Source: an uncultured Lachnospiraceae bacterium (GTDB taxonomy: Bacteria; Bacillota; Clostridia; Lachnospirales; Lachnospiraceae). From it: 23,408 bases of DNA. Where the stretch lies: contig CAJTRU010000058.1 in the NCBI GenBank assembly GCA_910579085.1, positions 1 to 23,408 on the forward strand. Reading direction: 5' to 3'. Every line of letters begins with the position of its first letter. Positions within the stretch are counted from its first letter, which is position 1. The notes beneath the pieces are model-generated. The model searched no databases. It was not told the DNA's origin and saw only the letters and a list, made by a program, of their open reading frames with translations. Shown one piece after another: positions 1-6,537 of this stretch. The translations under genes were made by a program, and so were the position numbers.

Positions 1-140
1 GGCAGTTTCTTTTTTTATAGGGATACTATGCACTGCTGCGTGGGCTGACGTAGCGGAAGCGTGCACTGTAATGGAATAATTTAGTGGAACACCAGAAACC
101 CTGCGTCCGTCCTCCAACAAAAGATAACTGGAAATTATCC
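1..140 (-). repeat. Dispersed structured repeat, copy A (runs off left edge)
   Basis: Read on the minus strand from 140 towards 1, this begins with GGATAATTTCCAGTTATC, then TTTGTTGG and AGGACGGACG. It continues with a block like TGGTGTTCCA, ATTATTCCATTACAG, GCACGCTTCCGCT, and CCCACGCA. The same ordered blocks occur at 23298-23408 on the plus strand and in the arms of the inverted repeat at 22362-22850. There is no plausible ORF or transposase in it. The outer end of the element may lie beyond the window start. I infer a dispersed intergenic repeat or non-coding RNA family; the family name is unknown to me. Confidence 0.75.
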
Positions 141-160
141 TGTTTTATCCAATCCAGTAA

Positions 161-189
161 TTGAAAAAATACCTGTAATTGGTTATAAT
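161..189 (+). promoter_or_regulatory. Sigma-A type promoter upstream of the DUF4317-like gene
   Basis: A -35 box TTGAAA (161-166), a 17-nt spacer and a perfect -10 box TATAAT (184-189). It lies about 150 nt ahead of the start at 339, immediately outside repeat copy A. A second TATAAT at 278-283 lacks a good -35 partner. The rest of the spacer to 328 is AT-rich with nothing else recognisable. Confidence 0.5.
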
Positions 190-338
190 CAGCTATATAA
201 AGAATATTTGTAATTTATATAATAATATAAATCCCTTTTTGGAATTGCAGGTTTATTAAAAAACAGGGTTTATAAGGTATAATATATAACTTAAAACAAA
301 GCGGCAATAGAATTTATTGGACAGGACAGGAGGCTGGC

Positions 339-977
339 ATGGTTATTGACAGGGAAGATATGCTTGAGCTTACAAGGCGCATGACGGTTAAGAGAAATTC
401 TTTTACAAGGATTGCAGGGTGTTACATAAATAAATATGGTGAAAATGAAGGTACGTTTAACACGCATTTTCTGGATTTGACACTGAAAGAGAAAGAGGAA
501 AACCTTAAACTTGCCAAGACAGTTCCTTTTTCAGATACCAATACTAATTTAAAAGGTTATGGCTTTTTAAAGCAGAATAGGGCAAATGGCAGCATGTGGC
601 AGCTTTTAATGGGTATAAAAGCGTGTGGTCTTAAAAATGATGCGCTTATGGAGGTTTTCTATGATTTAGTAGCACAGCAGTATAAAACAAACAGGGATTA
701 TGCGGTTTTTGTGTTCCATGACTGTTATGATGTACCTGTAAAGGCAGCAGACAAGGAAAGGCTTGGTGAATCAGAGGAAGTTTATGATTACCTTATATGT
801 GTAATATGTCCGCTTACAGGGGATTTTGAGCCAGGAGAACCAGAAAGCGGGTTTCTTTTCCCAGCATTTACGGGGCGGAGCAGTGATATACACCATATTG
901 CTGTATTTAATGCAGATGCAGGAAATCCACATACAGAACTTGTGGATAATATATTGAAATGCAGCCCTGGACTATAG
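339..977 (+). CDS. DUF4317-like protein, apparently only the N-terminal half
   Basis: The product has 212 residues and starts with ATG preceded by AGGAGG (328-333, 5-nt gap). The N-terminus (MLELTRRMTVKRNSFTRIAG, residues 8-27) and the segment GTFNTHFLDL resemble, from memory, the DUF4317 family of Lachnospiraceae, whose function is unknown. No signal peptide or membrane segment is seen, so it is probably cytoplasmic. As I recall, family members run to roughly 400 residues. This one stops at TAG (975-977) just after a segment that lies mid-protein in relatives, and the following bases carry no continuing frame before the tRNA promoter at 1025. It may therefore be a truncated remnant or a natural short form. 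It is not co-directional with any obvious operon partner. Confidence 0.7.
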   Translation: MVIDREDMLELTRRMTVKRNSFTRIAGCYINKYGENEGTFNTHFLDLTLKEKEENLKLAKTVPFSDTNTNLKGYGFLKQNRANGSMWQLLMGIKACGLKNDALMEVFYDLVAQQYKTNRDYAVFVFHDCYDVPVKAADKERLGESEEVYDYLICVICPLTGDFEPGEPESGFLFPAFTGRSSDIHHIAVFNADAGNPHTELVDNILKCSPGL

Positions 978-1024
978 GCATTTTAAAGGCAGGATAAAAA
1001 TTTGAAAAAATTTCAAAAAAGTTA

Positions 1025-1053
1025 TTGACATATCAGTATTTATGTTGTAATAT
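1025..1053 (+). promoter_or_regulatory. Promoter of tRNA-Gly
   Basis: A consensus -35 TTGACA (1025-1030), exactly 17 nt, then TAATAT (1048-1053). It is placed 38 nt before the mature tRNA 5' end. A small hairpin CTTGT/ACAAG (1064-1078) lies in the leader. Confidence 0.75.
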
Positions 1054-1090
1054 ATGTATCGTGCTTGTGGGAAACAAGTACAGCACAACT

Positions 1091-1162
1091 GCACGAGTGG
1101 CTCAGTGGTGGAGTATCGCCTTGCCAAGGCGAGGGTCGCGGGTTCGAATCCCGTCTCGTGCT
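1091..1162 (+). tRNA. tRNA-Gly (anticodon GCC)
   Basis: A full cloverleaf can be drawn by eye. The acceptor stem is GCACGAG/CTCGTGC (1091-1097 with 1155-1161), the D stem is GCTC/GAGT-like, the anticodon stem is TCGCC/GGCGA around loop TTGCCAA, and the T arm is GCGGG-TTCGAAT-CCCGT. The anticodon GCC reads glycine codons GGC and GGU. U1162 is the discriminator and CCA is not encoded. It is transcribed alone from the promoter at 1025. Confidence 0.93.
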
Positions 1163-1186
1163 TATTTTTTTGCTTTTGGATAATAT

Positions 1187-1232
1187 ATGCCCGTTAGTTA
1201 TGTATTTATTACATAAGAACGGGCATTTATCT
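1187..1232 (+). terminator. Rho-independent terminator after tRNA-Gly
   Basis: A long hairpin: ATGCCCGTT (1187-1195) pairs with AACGGGCAT (1218-1226), and an inner stem TTATGTA/TACATAA closes a TTTAT loop. A T-rich tail follows. It sits between convergent units (tRNA-Gly and the minus-strand oxidase-fold gene) and may act in both directions. Confidence 0.75.
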
Positions 1233-1239
1233 TTATTTT

Positions 1240-1267
1240 ATAAATCCAGCTATTAAACTGGATTTAT
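1240..1267 (-). terminator. Hairpin overlapping the stop codon of the minus-strand gene
   Basis: A perfect 10-bp inverted repeat ATAAATCCAG (1240-1249) / CTGGATTTAT (1258-1267) with an 8-nt loop. Read on the minus strand, the 5' arm encodes the last sense codons and the loop contains the TAA stop. The adjacent 1187-1232 hairpin gives a second terminator arm. Confidence 0.5.
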
Positions 1268-1741
1268 AAGTTCTTTTGCCTGTTTTCCACTTAAATGTTC
1301 AATTGAAAGCCTGGCTATGCAGAAACGTTCCCAGCTTGAATTAATAGTTTCCAATGTGTTTTCTGTGCTTTCAAGAGGTGAGTATTTAACAGCAAGTTTT
1401 TTTATTGCTTCCATTTTGTCTTCTGTATCTTCTAATATATGTATTTTTCCAAATGCAACCACACTTCTGAAATATGTAGTATATTCCCCAGGTACAATGG
1501 TATCTTTATCTATTATGCAGAAAGAAGCCTTATTGCAGGATTTTATGGCATCAATTTTATGGCCTTCCAGGGCACAGTGGAAATAAATGCTTCCACTGCT
1601 GTAAACATAGCTTAATGGCACAGCATATGGGTAACCATTATCACCAGATAAAGCAAGGACTCCTGAAGTGTTTTTATTTAAGATTTTCTCACATTCTTCA
1701 AAGGCTAGTGCCTGTTTATTTCTTCTCATTTTACGGAACAT
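1253..1741 (-). CDS. Pyridoxamine 5'-phosphate oxidase family protein (NimA-like)
   Basis: The product has 162 residues. The start is the ATG at 1741, preceded by an AAGGAGG site; an in-frame ATG 63 nt upstream at 1804 lacks a ribosome-binding site. It opens with FRKMRRNKQALAFEE and has the core TSGVLALSGDNGYPYAVPLSY (written in part) and IYFHCALEGHKIDAI. This is the split-barrel FMN-binding pattern of the Pyridox_ox_2/NimA group. Family members bind a flavin and some reduce nitroimidazoles; the physiological substrate is usually unknown and I do not assign one. Arg and His residues in the HKIDAI segment fit the FMN-contact strand. It is a monocistronic, soluble protein. It is divergently oriented from the MFS gene across a palindromic spacer, so shared regulation is possible but not shown. 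Confidence 0.85.
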   Translation of the reverse strand: MFRKMRRNKQALAFEECEKILNKNTSGVLALSGDNGYPYAVPLSYVYSSGSIYFHCALEGHKIDAIKSCNKASFCIIDKDTIVPGEYTTYFRSVVAFGKIHILEDTEDKMEAIKKLAVKYSPLESTENTLETINSSWERFCIARLSIEHLSGKQAKELINPV

Positions 1742-1904
1742 GTTTTCCTCCTTTATGCCTGCTGGCAGTTTAAAATTATAAATTAATAAAAAATAAATAA
1801 CCAATTCTGTAAACTTTAATATTATATATCAATAGAAGATAAAGAGTAACAGCAGTATTTTAAATAATTACAGCATTTCTAATATTATACAGCTTTATTA
1901 TAAA

Positions 1905-2034
1905 AATTTCCACCTGTGCGCCTGGATGCTCTTTAGAGCATCCAGCTAACTTATACATTAACAAAATCCGTACTGCCGCACTTCTGTAGCTGCTAAAGCA
2001 GCTGCCAGATTGCAACCGCACAGGTAGAAAAATT
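1905..2034. repeat. Palindromic three-helix element in the divergent spacer
   Basis: The outer inverted repeat is ACCTGTGCG (1912-1920) with CGCACAGGT (2017-2025), extended after one mismatch by four more pairs. Inside are two hairpins. CTGGATGCTC/GAGCATCCAG (1922-1931/1936-1945) is a perfect 10-bp stem with TTTA loop. GTAGCTGC/GCAGCTGC (1986-1993/1998-2005) has a TAAA loop. Together they fold as a three-way junction on either strand. The remainder of the spacer 1742-2105 is AT-rich with no gene. The role is unknown: a small RNA, a mobile palindromic repeat, or a regulator site. Confidence 0.7.
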
Positions 2035-2105
2035 GTAAAGGATAAAACAAGTATGGATATAAAGCAAAAACTGGCATATGACAGTTTGCAGAAATGAGGT
2101 TAAAA

Positions 2106-3284
2106 ATGATACATCTTCTTTTAGTAATAATTTATCTTGCTTTTATCAGCATGGGGCTGCCAGATTCACTGCTTGGCTCAGCGTGGCCAGTAATGTATCC
2201 TGAATTTGGCACACCTGTTTCATATGCAGGTATTATTTCAACTATAATTGCAGCAGGGACAATTATTTCAAGCCTGCAAAGCAGCAGGCTTTCGGTATGG
2301 CTTGGAACAGGAAAGGTGACGGCGGCCAGTGTAACAATAACGGCAGTTGCGCTTATTGGGTTTTCATGCAGCCATTCTTTTGCCAGTCTTTGTATATGGG
2401 CAATTCCTTATGGTCTTGGTGCTGGATGTGTAGATGCTTCACTAAATAATTATATTGCACTGCATTATGCAAGCAGGCATATGAACTGGCTTCATTGTAT
2501 GTGGGGGATTGGGGCATCAGCAGGGCCTTACATTATGGGATATGTGCTGGCAAATGGAAAAGGGTGGGGAATGGGATACCGGTATATCGGGATAATACAG
2601 GCTGTTCTTTCATTGGTTTTAATACTTAGCCTTCCATTATGGGCAAAGAAGAATTGTAATAATGATAGTGTACCAGATAGCGGGCAGGACGGATGTGTAG
2701 CTCTTCCTTTGCGGCAGATTATAAAAATACCAGGGTCAAAGGAGATAATGGTAACATTTTTCTGTTATTGTGCACTGGAACAGACTACTGGCCTGTGGGC
2801 AGGAAGTTATCTTGTGCTTGACAGGGGAATACCAGCACAATCTGCTGCAGGGCTTGCAGGCCTGTTTTTTATGGGAATTACAGCAGGCAGGGCATTAAGC
2901 GGTTTTCTGTCTGTCAGGTTTAATGACAGGAAAATGATACGTATGGGGCAGATAGTGGCATTTCTTGGAATATTACTGCTTTTTATTCCATATAACAGCA
3001 TTACGCCGCTTGCAGGGCTTGTAATAACGGGCTTTGGGTGCGCACCTGTTTATCCATGTATAATACATTCTACACCATGTCATTTTGGTACTGATAAATC
3101 GCAGTCAATGATAGGGGCACAGATGGCAGCAGCATATATGGGAACATGTTTTATGCCGTTTTTATTTGGACTGGCAGCAAACCATATTAGTGCTTCATTA
3201 TTTCCATTTTATCTTATAATAATATTGCTGCTAATGATAACAATGCATGAAATTGCTTTAAAAAAGTGCAACAGAAGTGTATAA
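2106..3284 (+). CDS. Major facilitator superfamily transporter
   Basis: The product has 392 residues when started at ATG 2106. That start has a GAGG motif 6 nt upstream, which itself includes the alternative ATG at 2094; the upstream start lacks a ribosome-binding site. The protein is almost entirely hydrophobic, with about 12 membrane spans, and a hydrophilic loop near residues 180-205 between the two six-helix halves. The opening FISMGLPDSLLGSAWP and the pattern GxxDASLNNYIALHY recall the FucP/sugar-porter-like branch of MFS proteins common in Clostridia. The substrate cannot be read from sequence. It is a cytoplasmic-membrane secondary transporter, monocistronic and divergent from the NimA-like gene. 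A short weak hairpin follows the stop (TCAGG/CCTGA near 3292-3309). Confidence 0.88.
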   Translation: MIHLLLVIIYLAFISMGLPDSLLGSAWPVMYPEFGTPVSYAGIISTIIAAGTIISSLQSSRLSVWLGTGKVTAASVTITAVALIGFSCSHSFASLCIWAIPYGLGAGCVDASLNNYIALHYASRHMNWLHCMWGIGASAGPYIMGYVLANGKGWGMGYRYIGIIQAVLSLVLILSLPLWAKKNCNNDSVPDSGQDGCVALPLRQIIKIPGSKEIMVTFFCYCALEQTTGLWAGSYLVLDRGIPAQSAAGLAGLFFMGITAGRALSGFLSVRFNDRKMIRMGQIVAFLGILLLFIPYNSITPLAGLVITGFGCAPVYPCIIHSTPCHFGTDKSQSMIGAQMAAAYMGTCFMPFLFGLAANHISASLFPFYLIIILLLMITMHEIALKKCNRSV

Positions 3285-3347
3285 TAATACCATCAGGGAA
3301 AATGCCTGACAATATAATTTTTTGAACAGGGGCATGGAGGTATATTT

Positions 3348-4550
3348 ATGAAGAAACCATTTTTAAAGGTATTTATGGCAGTTAGTTTTATATTGTCTGC
3401 TGGCTTTTTTATGGGCAGCAGACAGGCAGGTGTAGAAATTGTAAAAGATGGTTCTGTTGATGCCATTGTAAGCATATCAGGTAATGGCAGGCTTTACATA
3501 GGTGAAAATGTAAAAGTAATATATGATAATGTATTCTGTAATAGTGAAGGAAAAGAAGCTTTAGTTACAGAGATTGAGGCTCCATAGAACAGGTATTTTT
3601 CTTCTGGATATGGTGTTTTATATAATAAAGACCAGATAGTGCTGTTATATTATCCGGTTTTAAAAGAATGGGAAAGCTTTGTAATTCCAGAAACTGTATC
3701 AGAGTATGCCCTTGGTAAACCTGCCAGGAATTTTGGAATTGATGAAAGAAATCAGGATTTTAAAGTGACAGATGGTAAAGAATTATTGGTTATCCTGTTA
3801 ATAAAAAAGGAATTTATATAATGCTAGAAATTTTAAGCATTATTAGTGGATGGAATTTTATGGGCAATACATACCTGGCAGGGATTGTATTTAATAATAA
3901 TATAAAGAAATTTGATTTGTTTTATTTAGATGGATGTGATAATTTTCAAAAGCTTGTTTTATCAGAAAATACAAAATCTCTGTTAACAGACAGGGGTAAA
4001 AGCAGGTGTATGTGGAAGTGATGATGATGGATTTATTTGTTGTAATTCATTTCATACATTTGGGCATGGCAACTATTTAAGTACATATGATGATAAGAAG
4101 ATTAGACCAAGATTTATATCAGTAGATACTAATTTTAGTGCATATCAAAAGAGTCTGGTTAATAATATGGTTAATAGCTGGAATTCTAAATTATCAGAAA
4201 ATGCAAATTCAGTATTTTATATGGCAGAACAGCAAAATTATCAAATCAAGCTGGAAAAAAAGATTTTAGAATCAAACTATTTGGGATATACCACTTTTTT
4301 TACTAAGGGAGGCTCAGAACTTTTTATTAATAATAAAAAGTTAAATTCAAAATATTCTAAATCAATAATTTATATTGATACAACACAAGGGGTGCTTCAA
4401 CAGACTATTGTACATGAATTAGGACATGCAATGGGTTTATCGCACAGATTTTGTAATAAAAAGAGTATAATGTATAATTATATGAAAACTATAGAAGTCA
4501 CTTTTCCTCAAGTAATAGATGCTAAAACAGTTTATCATATATATTCATAG
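3348..4550 (+). pseudogene. Decayed secreted leucine-rich-repeat/metalloprotease gene
   Basis: The start ATG 3348 has GGAGG upstream and encodes a signal-peptide-like N-terminus. The frame is stopped by TAG at 3585-3587. Immediately after it the same frame continues with GYGVLYNKDQIVLLYYPVLK and SFVIPETVSEYALG, a BspA-type leucine-rich-repeat pattern. At about 3789-3791 a one-base loss shifts the frame: LLV continues as YPVNKKGIYI in the next frame. A third break between about 3983 and 4010 returns to the first frame, which is open from 3987 to 4550. That last segment carries IVHELGHAMGLSH, a zinc-metalloprotease HExxHxxGxxH motif of the matrixin type. The 4167 ATG has no ribosome-binding site, so the protease end is unlikely to be made separately. 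The intact ancestor would be an exported repeat protein with a C-terminal peptidase of about 400 residues. Confidence 0.8.
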
Positions 4551-4614
4551 ATTAATTAGTAATGCTGTAACTCAATGGTGTCTTAAAATTTAATTGTAAA
4601 TTAGAAAGGGTGTG

Positions 4615-5325
4615 TTGAATGTGAAAAAAAGTCTTAAAAAAGGTCTTTTGGTATTATCTGGATTAGCTGTGTTAGTATTAATTTTAATTCTTGGAAATAA
4701 TGCTATGGATAAAAATACAACAAAGGAAAATAAGGAAATGGATGAAGGCAGTTATATAGATAATAATGGTCTGGTTCCAGTTGACGTTTCTGGAAAGGAA
4801 GTGAAAAACCATAGAAGCCTGGAACTGGATAATAGAGAAACAGCATGTCTGGCATATGAACCAACTATAGAGAATTATATTGGTGAGGCTGATATAATAG
4901 TTAAGGGTGAGGTTGTGGATATAGAATATTTTGATTGTGAAGATGTTCCATGGAGCAGGCTTAAAGTCATGGTACAGGATGTTATATCAGGAGATATAGA
5001 GAATACTACAGAGATTGCTGTTTATGTAATGGAAGGGTTTCAGTATAATGGTGTGGATAAAAAAAGTCTTACAGAGGTTTCAGGTGATAGCCTGGGACTG
5101 CATAATATAGGTGATATTTCTGTTTTTGTGTTAAATGAAGAAGATGGAAGTAATATTTTTGAGGAAGGGAGTTACCGCCGTACATTTGGCTGTTATTCTG
5201 AATACCGTTATATGAAAGATAAGAAAAAATATAATATTTATGATACAAGAATAGAAGAAAACATGGATGAAGTAAAATTAGAGAAAAAAATAGACTCTTT
5301 TATTATTTCTGCAAATGCAAAGTGA
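4615..5325 (+). CDS. Membrane-anchored protein of unknown function
   Basis: The product has about 236 residues. Candidate starts are GTG 4612, TTG 4615 and GTG 4621, all behind AGAAAGGG (4603-4610); 4615 or 4621 gives the more usual spacing. Residues about 8-27 form one hydrophobic segment after a lysine-rich N-terminus (KKSLKKG), so it is an N-terminally anchored or exported protein. The outside portion is acidic. It contains a stretch ENYIGEADIIVKGEVVDIEY followed by a short beta-rich region that ends in EIAVYVMEGFQ. The layout recalls small Firmicutes extracellular proteins described as hypothetical. No catalytic motif is seen. It follows the decayed protease gene, but I see no operon link. 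Confidence 0.75.
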   Translation: MNVKKSLKKGLLVLSGLAVLVLILILGNNAMDKNTTKENKEMDEGSYIDNNGLVPVDVSGKEVKNHRSLELDNRETACLAYEPTIENYIGEADIIVKGEVVDIEYFDCEDVPWSRLKVMVQDVISGDIENTTEIAVYVMEGFQYNGVDKKSLTEVSGDSLGLHNIGDISVFVLNEEDGSNIFEEGSYRRTFGCYSEYRYMKDKKKYNIYDTRIEENMDEVKLEKKIDSFIISANAK

Positions 5326-5421
5326 AGGTGTAATAAGCAGTATGTATAATAAATAATAATTTCTATATAATTAAAGTGAAAAACATTCATTTTTAAAATG
5401 AAAAAAATTATATAAAATCCC

Positions 5422-5449
5422 TTTACTTTTTTGTGAAGCAAGATATAAT
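5422..5449 (+). promoter_or_regulatory. Predicted promoter of the oxidoreductase operon
   Basis: TTTACT (5422-5427), a 16-nt spacer, then a perfect TATAAT (5444-5449). The expected start of transcription, about 5455-5457, coincides with the base of the perfect hairpin that follows. Confidence 0.5.
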
Positions 5450-5454
5450 TAAAT

Positions 5455-5501
5455 ATGCCACTTAAAAACCAGGCACATCTTGCCTGGTTTTTAAGTGGCA
5501 T
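5455..5501 (+). promoter_or_regulatory. Perfect 21-bp stem-loop at the 5' end of the oxidoreductase transcript
   Basis: The left arm ATGCCACTTAAAAACCAGGCA is 21 bases (5455-5475) and pairs without mismatch to 5481-5501 around the loop CATCT. No T-run follows, so it is a poor terminator on the plus strand for the gene ending at 5325. Its position at the predicted transcription start suggests a 5'-terminal hairpin in the leader of the oxidoreductase mRNA, which could stabilise it or act as a regulator site. A bidirectional terminator remains the main alternative. Confidence 0.6.
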
Positions 5502-5553
5502 TGGAAGAACAGTAAGGTTTTCATAATACATAAATGAAGGGGAGATTATAGAG

Positions 5554-6162
5554 ATGAATAACGGAATTGAAGTCAGATGGCATGGAAGAGGCGGACAGGG
5601 TGCAAAAACTGCTGCGTTGCTGCTTGCAGATGTAGCATTTAAGACAGGGAAAAATGTACAGGGATTTCCTGAGTACGGCCCTGAGCGCATGGGTGCACCA
5701 ATTACTGCTTATAACAGGATTAGTGATGGAAAAATCCGCGTTCATTCAAATATATATACACCAGATTATGTTGTAGTTGTTGATGAAACGCTTCTTTTGT
5801 CTGTAGATGTGACAGCAGGACTTAAAAGGAATGGTGCTGTTATTATAAATACACCAAAGAGCCGTGAAGAAATTGCAGATAAGTTAAACGGTTATGAGGG
5901 ACGTGTTTATACTGTTGATGCAAGGAAAATTTCAGAAGAAACTCTTGGGAAGAACTTCCCTAATTCACCTATGCTTGCTGCTATTGTAGCTGTAAGTGGT
6001 GTTATGGACAGGGAAACGTTTATAGGTGAGATGAGGGCATCATATGAACATAAATTTGCAAAGAAACCGGAAGTAATTGACGGCAATATGAAAGCACTTG
6101 AAATGGCATATGATGTAGTATGGGAAGCTATGGAAGAAGATAAGATGAGCCTTTCTGCATAA
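5554..6162 (+). CDS. 2-oxoacid:ferredoxin oxidoreductase, gamma subunit
   Basis: The product has 202 residues; ATG 5554 has GGGGAG upstream. The N-terminal RWHGRGGQGAKTAA (residues 8-21) and GFPEYGPERMGAPITAYNRI are hallmarks of the POR gamma family, a Rossmann-like domain. In four-subunit pyruvate or branched-chain 2-oxoacid:ferredoxin oxidoreductases this subunit helps bind coenzyme A in the reaction 2-oxoacid + CoA + oxidised ferredoxin to acyl-CoA + CO2 + reduced ferredoxin. The length is normal for the family. It is first gene of an operon followed by delta (45-nt gap) and alpha, the usual gamma-delta-alpha order of porCDA. Substrate specificity (pyruvate, 2-oxoisovalerate or 2-oxoglutarate) is not decidable here, so I give no gene symbol. 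Confidence 0.88.
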   Translation: MNNGIEVRWHGRGGQGAKTAALLLADVAFKTGKNVQGFPEYGPERMGAPITAYNRISDGKIRVHSNIYTPDYVVVVDETLLLSVDVTAGLKRNGAVIINTPKSREEIADKLNGYEGRVYTVDARKISEETLGKNFPNSPMLAAIVAVSGVMDRETFIGEMRASYEHKFAKKPEVIDGNMKALEMAYDVVWEAMEEDKMSLSA

Positions 6163-6207
6163 TTTTTGGCATAAAGGAAAAGTATTTTAAGATAATGCCT
6201 GTATTTT

Positions 6208-6537
6208 ATGGCAGATTGGAGAAACTTGGCAATGAGAACTGATATTACAAAGATTAATGAACAGTCACCACACCAGGAGCTTACAGAAGGCCTGATGGTA
6301 TTTGCAGGCGGGACTTCAAAGCTTTTTAAAACAGGGGAGTGGAGGACTGATACACCAGTTTTTTATAAAGACAAATGCAAACAATGCCTTTTATGTGCAC
6401 CAGTGTGCCCTGACAGCAGCATACCTGTTGTTAATGGCCTGCGTGGGGATTTTGACTATGACCATTGCAAGGGATGTGGCATATGTGTAAAAGCCTGTCC
6501 GTTTGGCGCTATTGAGATGAAGGAGGGTATTATATAA
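6208..6537 (+). CDS. 2-oxoacid:ferredoxin oxidoreductase, delta (2x[4Fe-4S]) subunit
   Basis: The product has 109 residues. Two ferredoxin motifs are complete: Cys57, 60, 63, 67 (CKQCLLCAPVCP) and Cys87, 90, 93, 97 (CKGCGICVKACP), so it should carry two [4Fe-4S] clusters passing electrons from the thiamine site to external ferredoxin. The segment KTGEWRTDTPVFYKDKC before the first cluster is typical of delta subunits. ATG 6208 (MADWR) has no clear ribosome-binding site; ATG 6229 has a weak GGAG 10 nt upstream, so the start is uncertain. The stop overlaps the alpha start by one base (TAATG at 6535), implying translational coupling. Confidence 0.88.
   Translation: MADWRNLAMRTDITKINEQSPHQELTEGLMVFAGGTSKLFKTGEWRTDTPVFYKDKCKQCLLCAPVCPDSSIPVVNGLRGDFDYDHCKGCGICVKACPFGAIEMKEGII

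Noticed and set aside
1065..1256. 63-codon frame across tRNA-Gly
   Set aside because: It runs through the tRNA and its terminator, with a tRNA-derived reading frame only.
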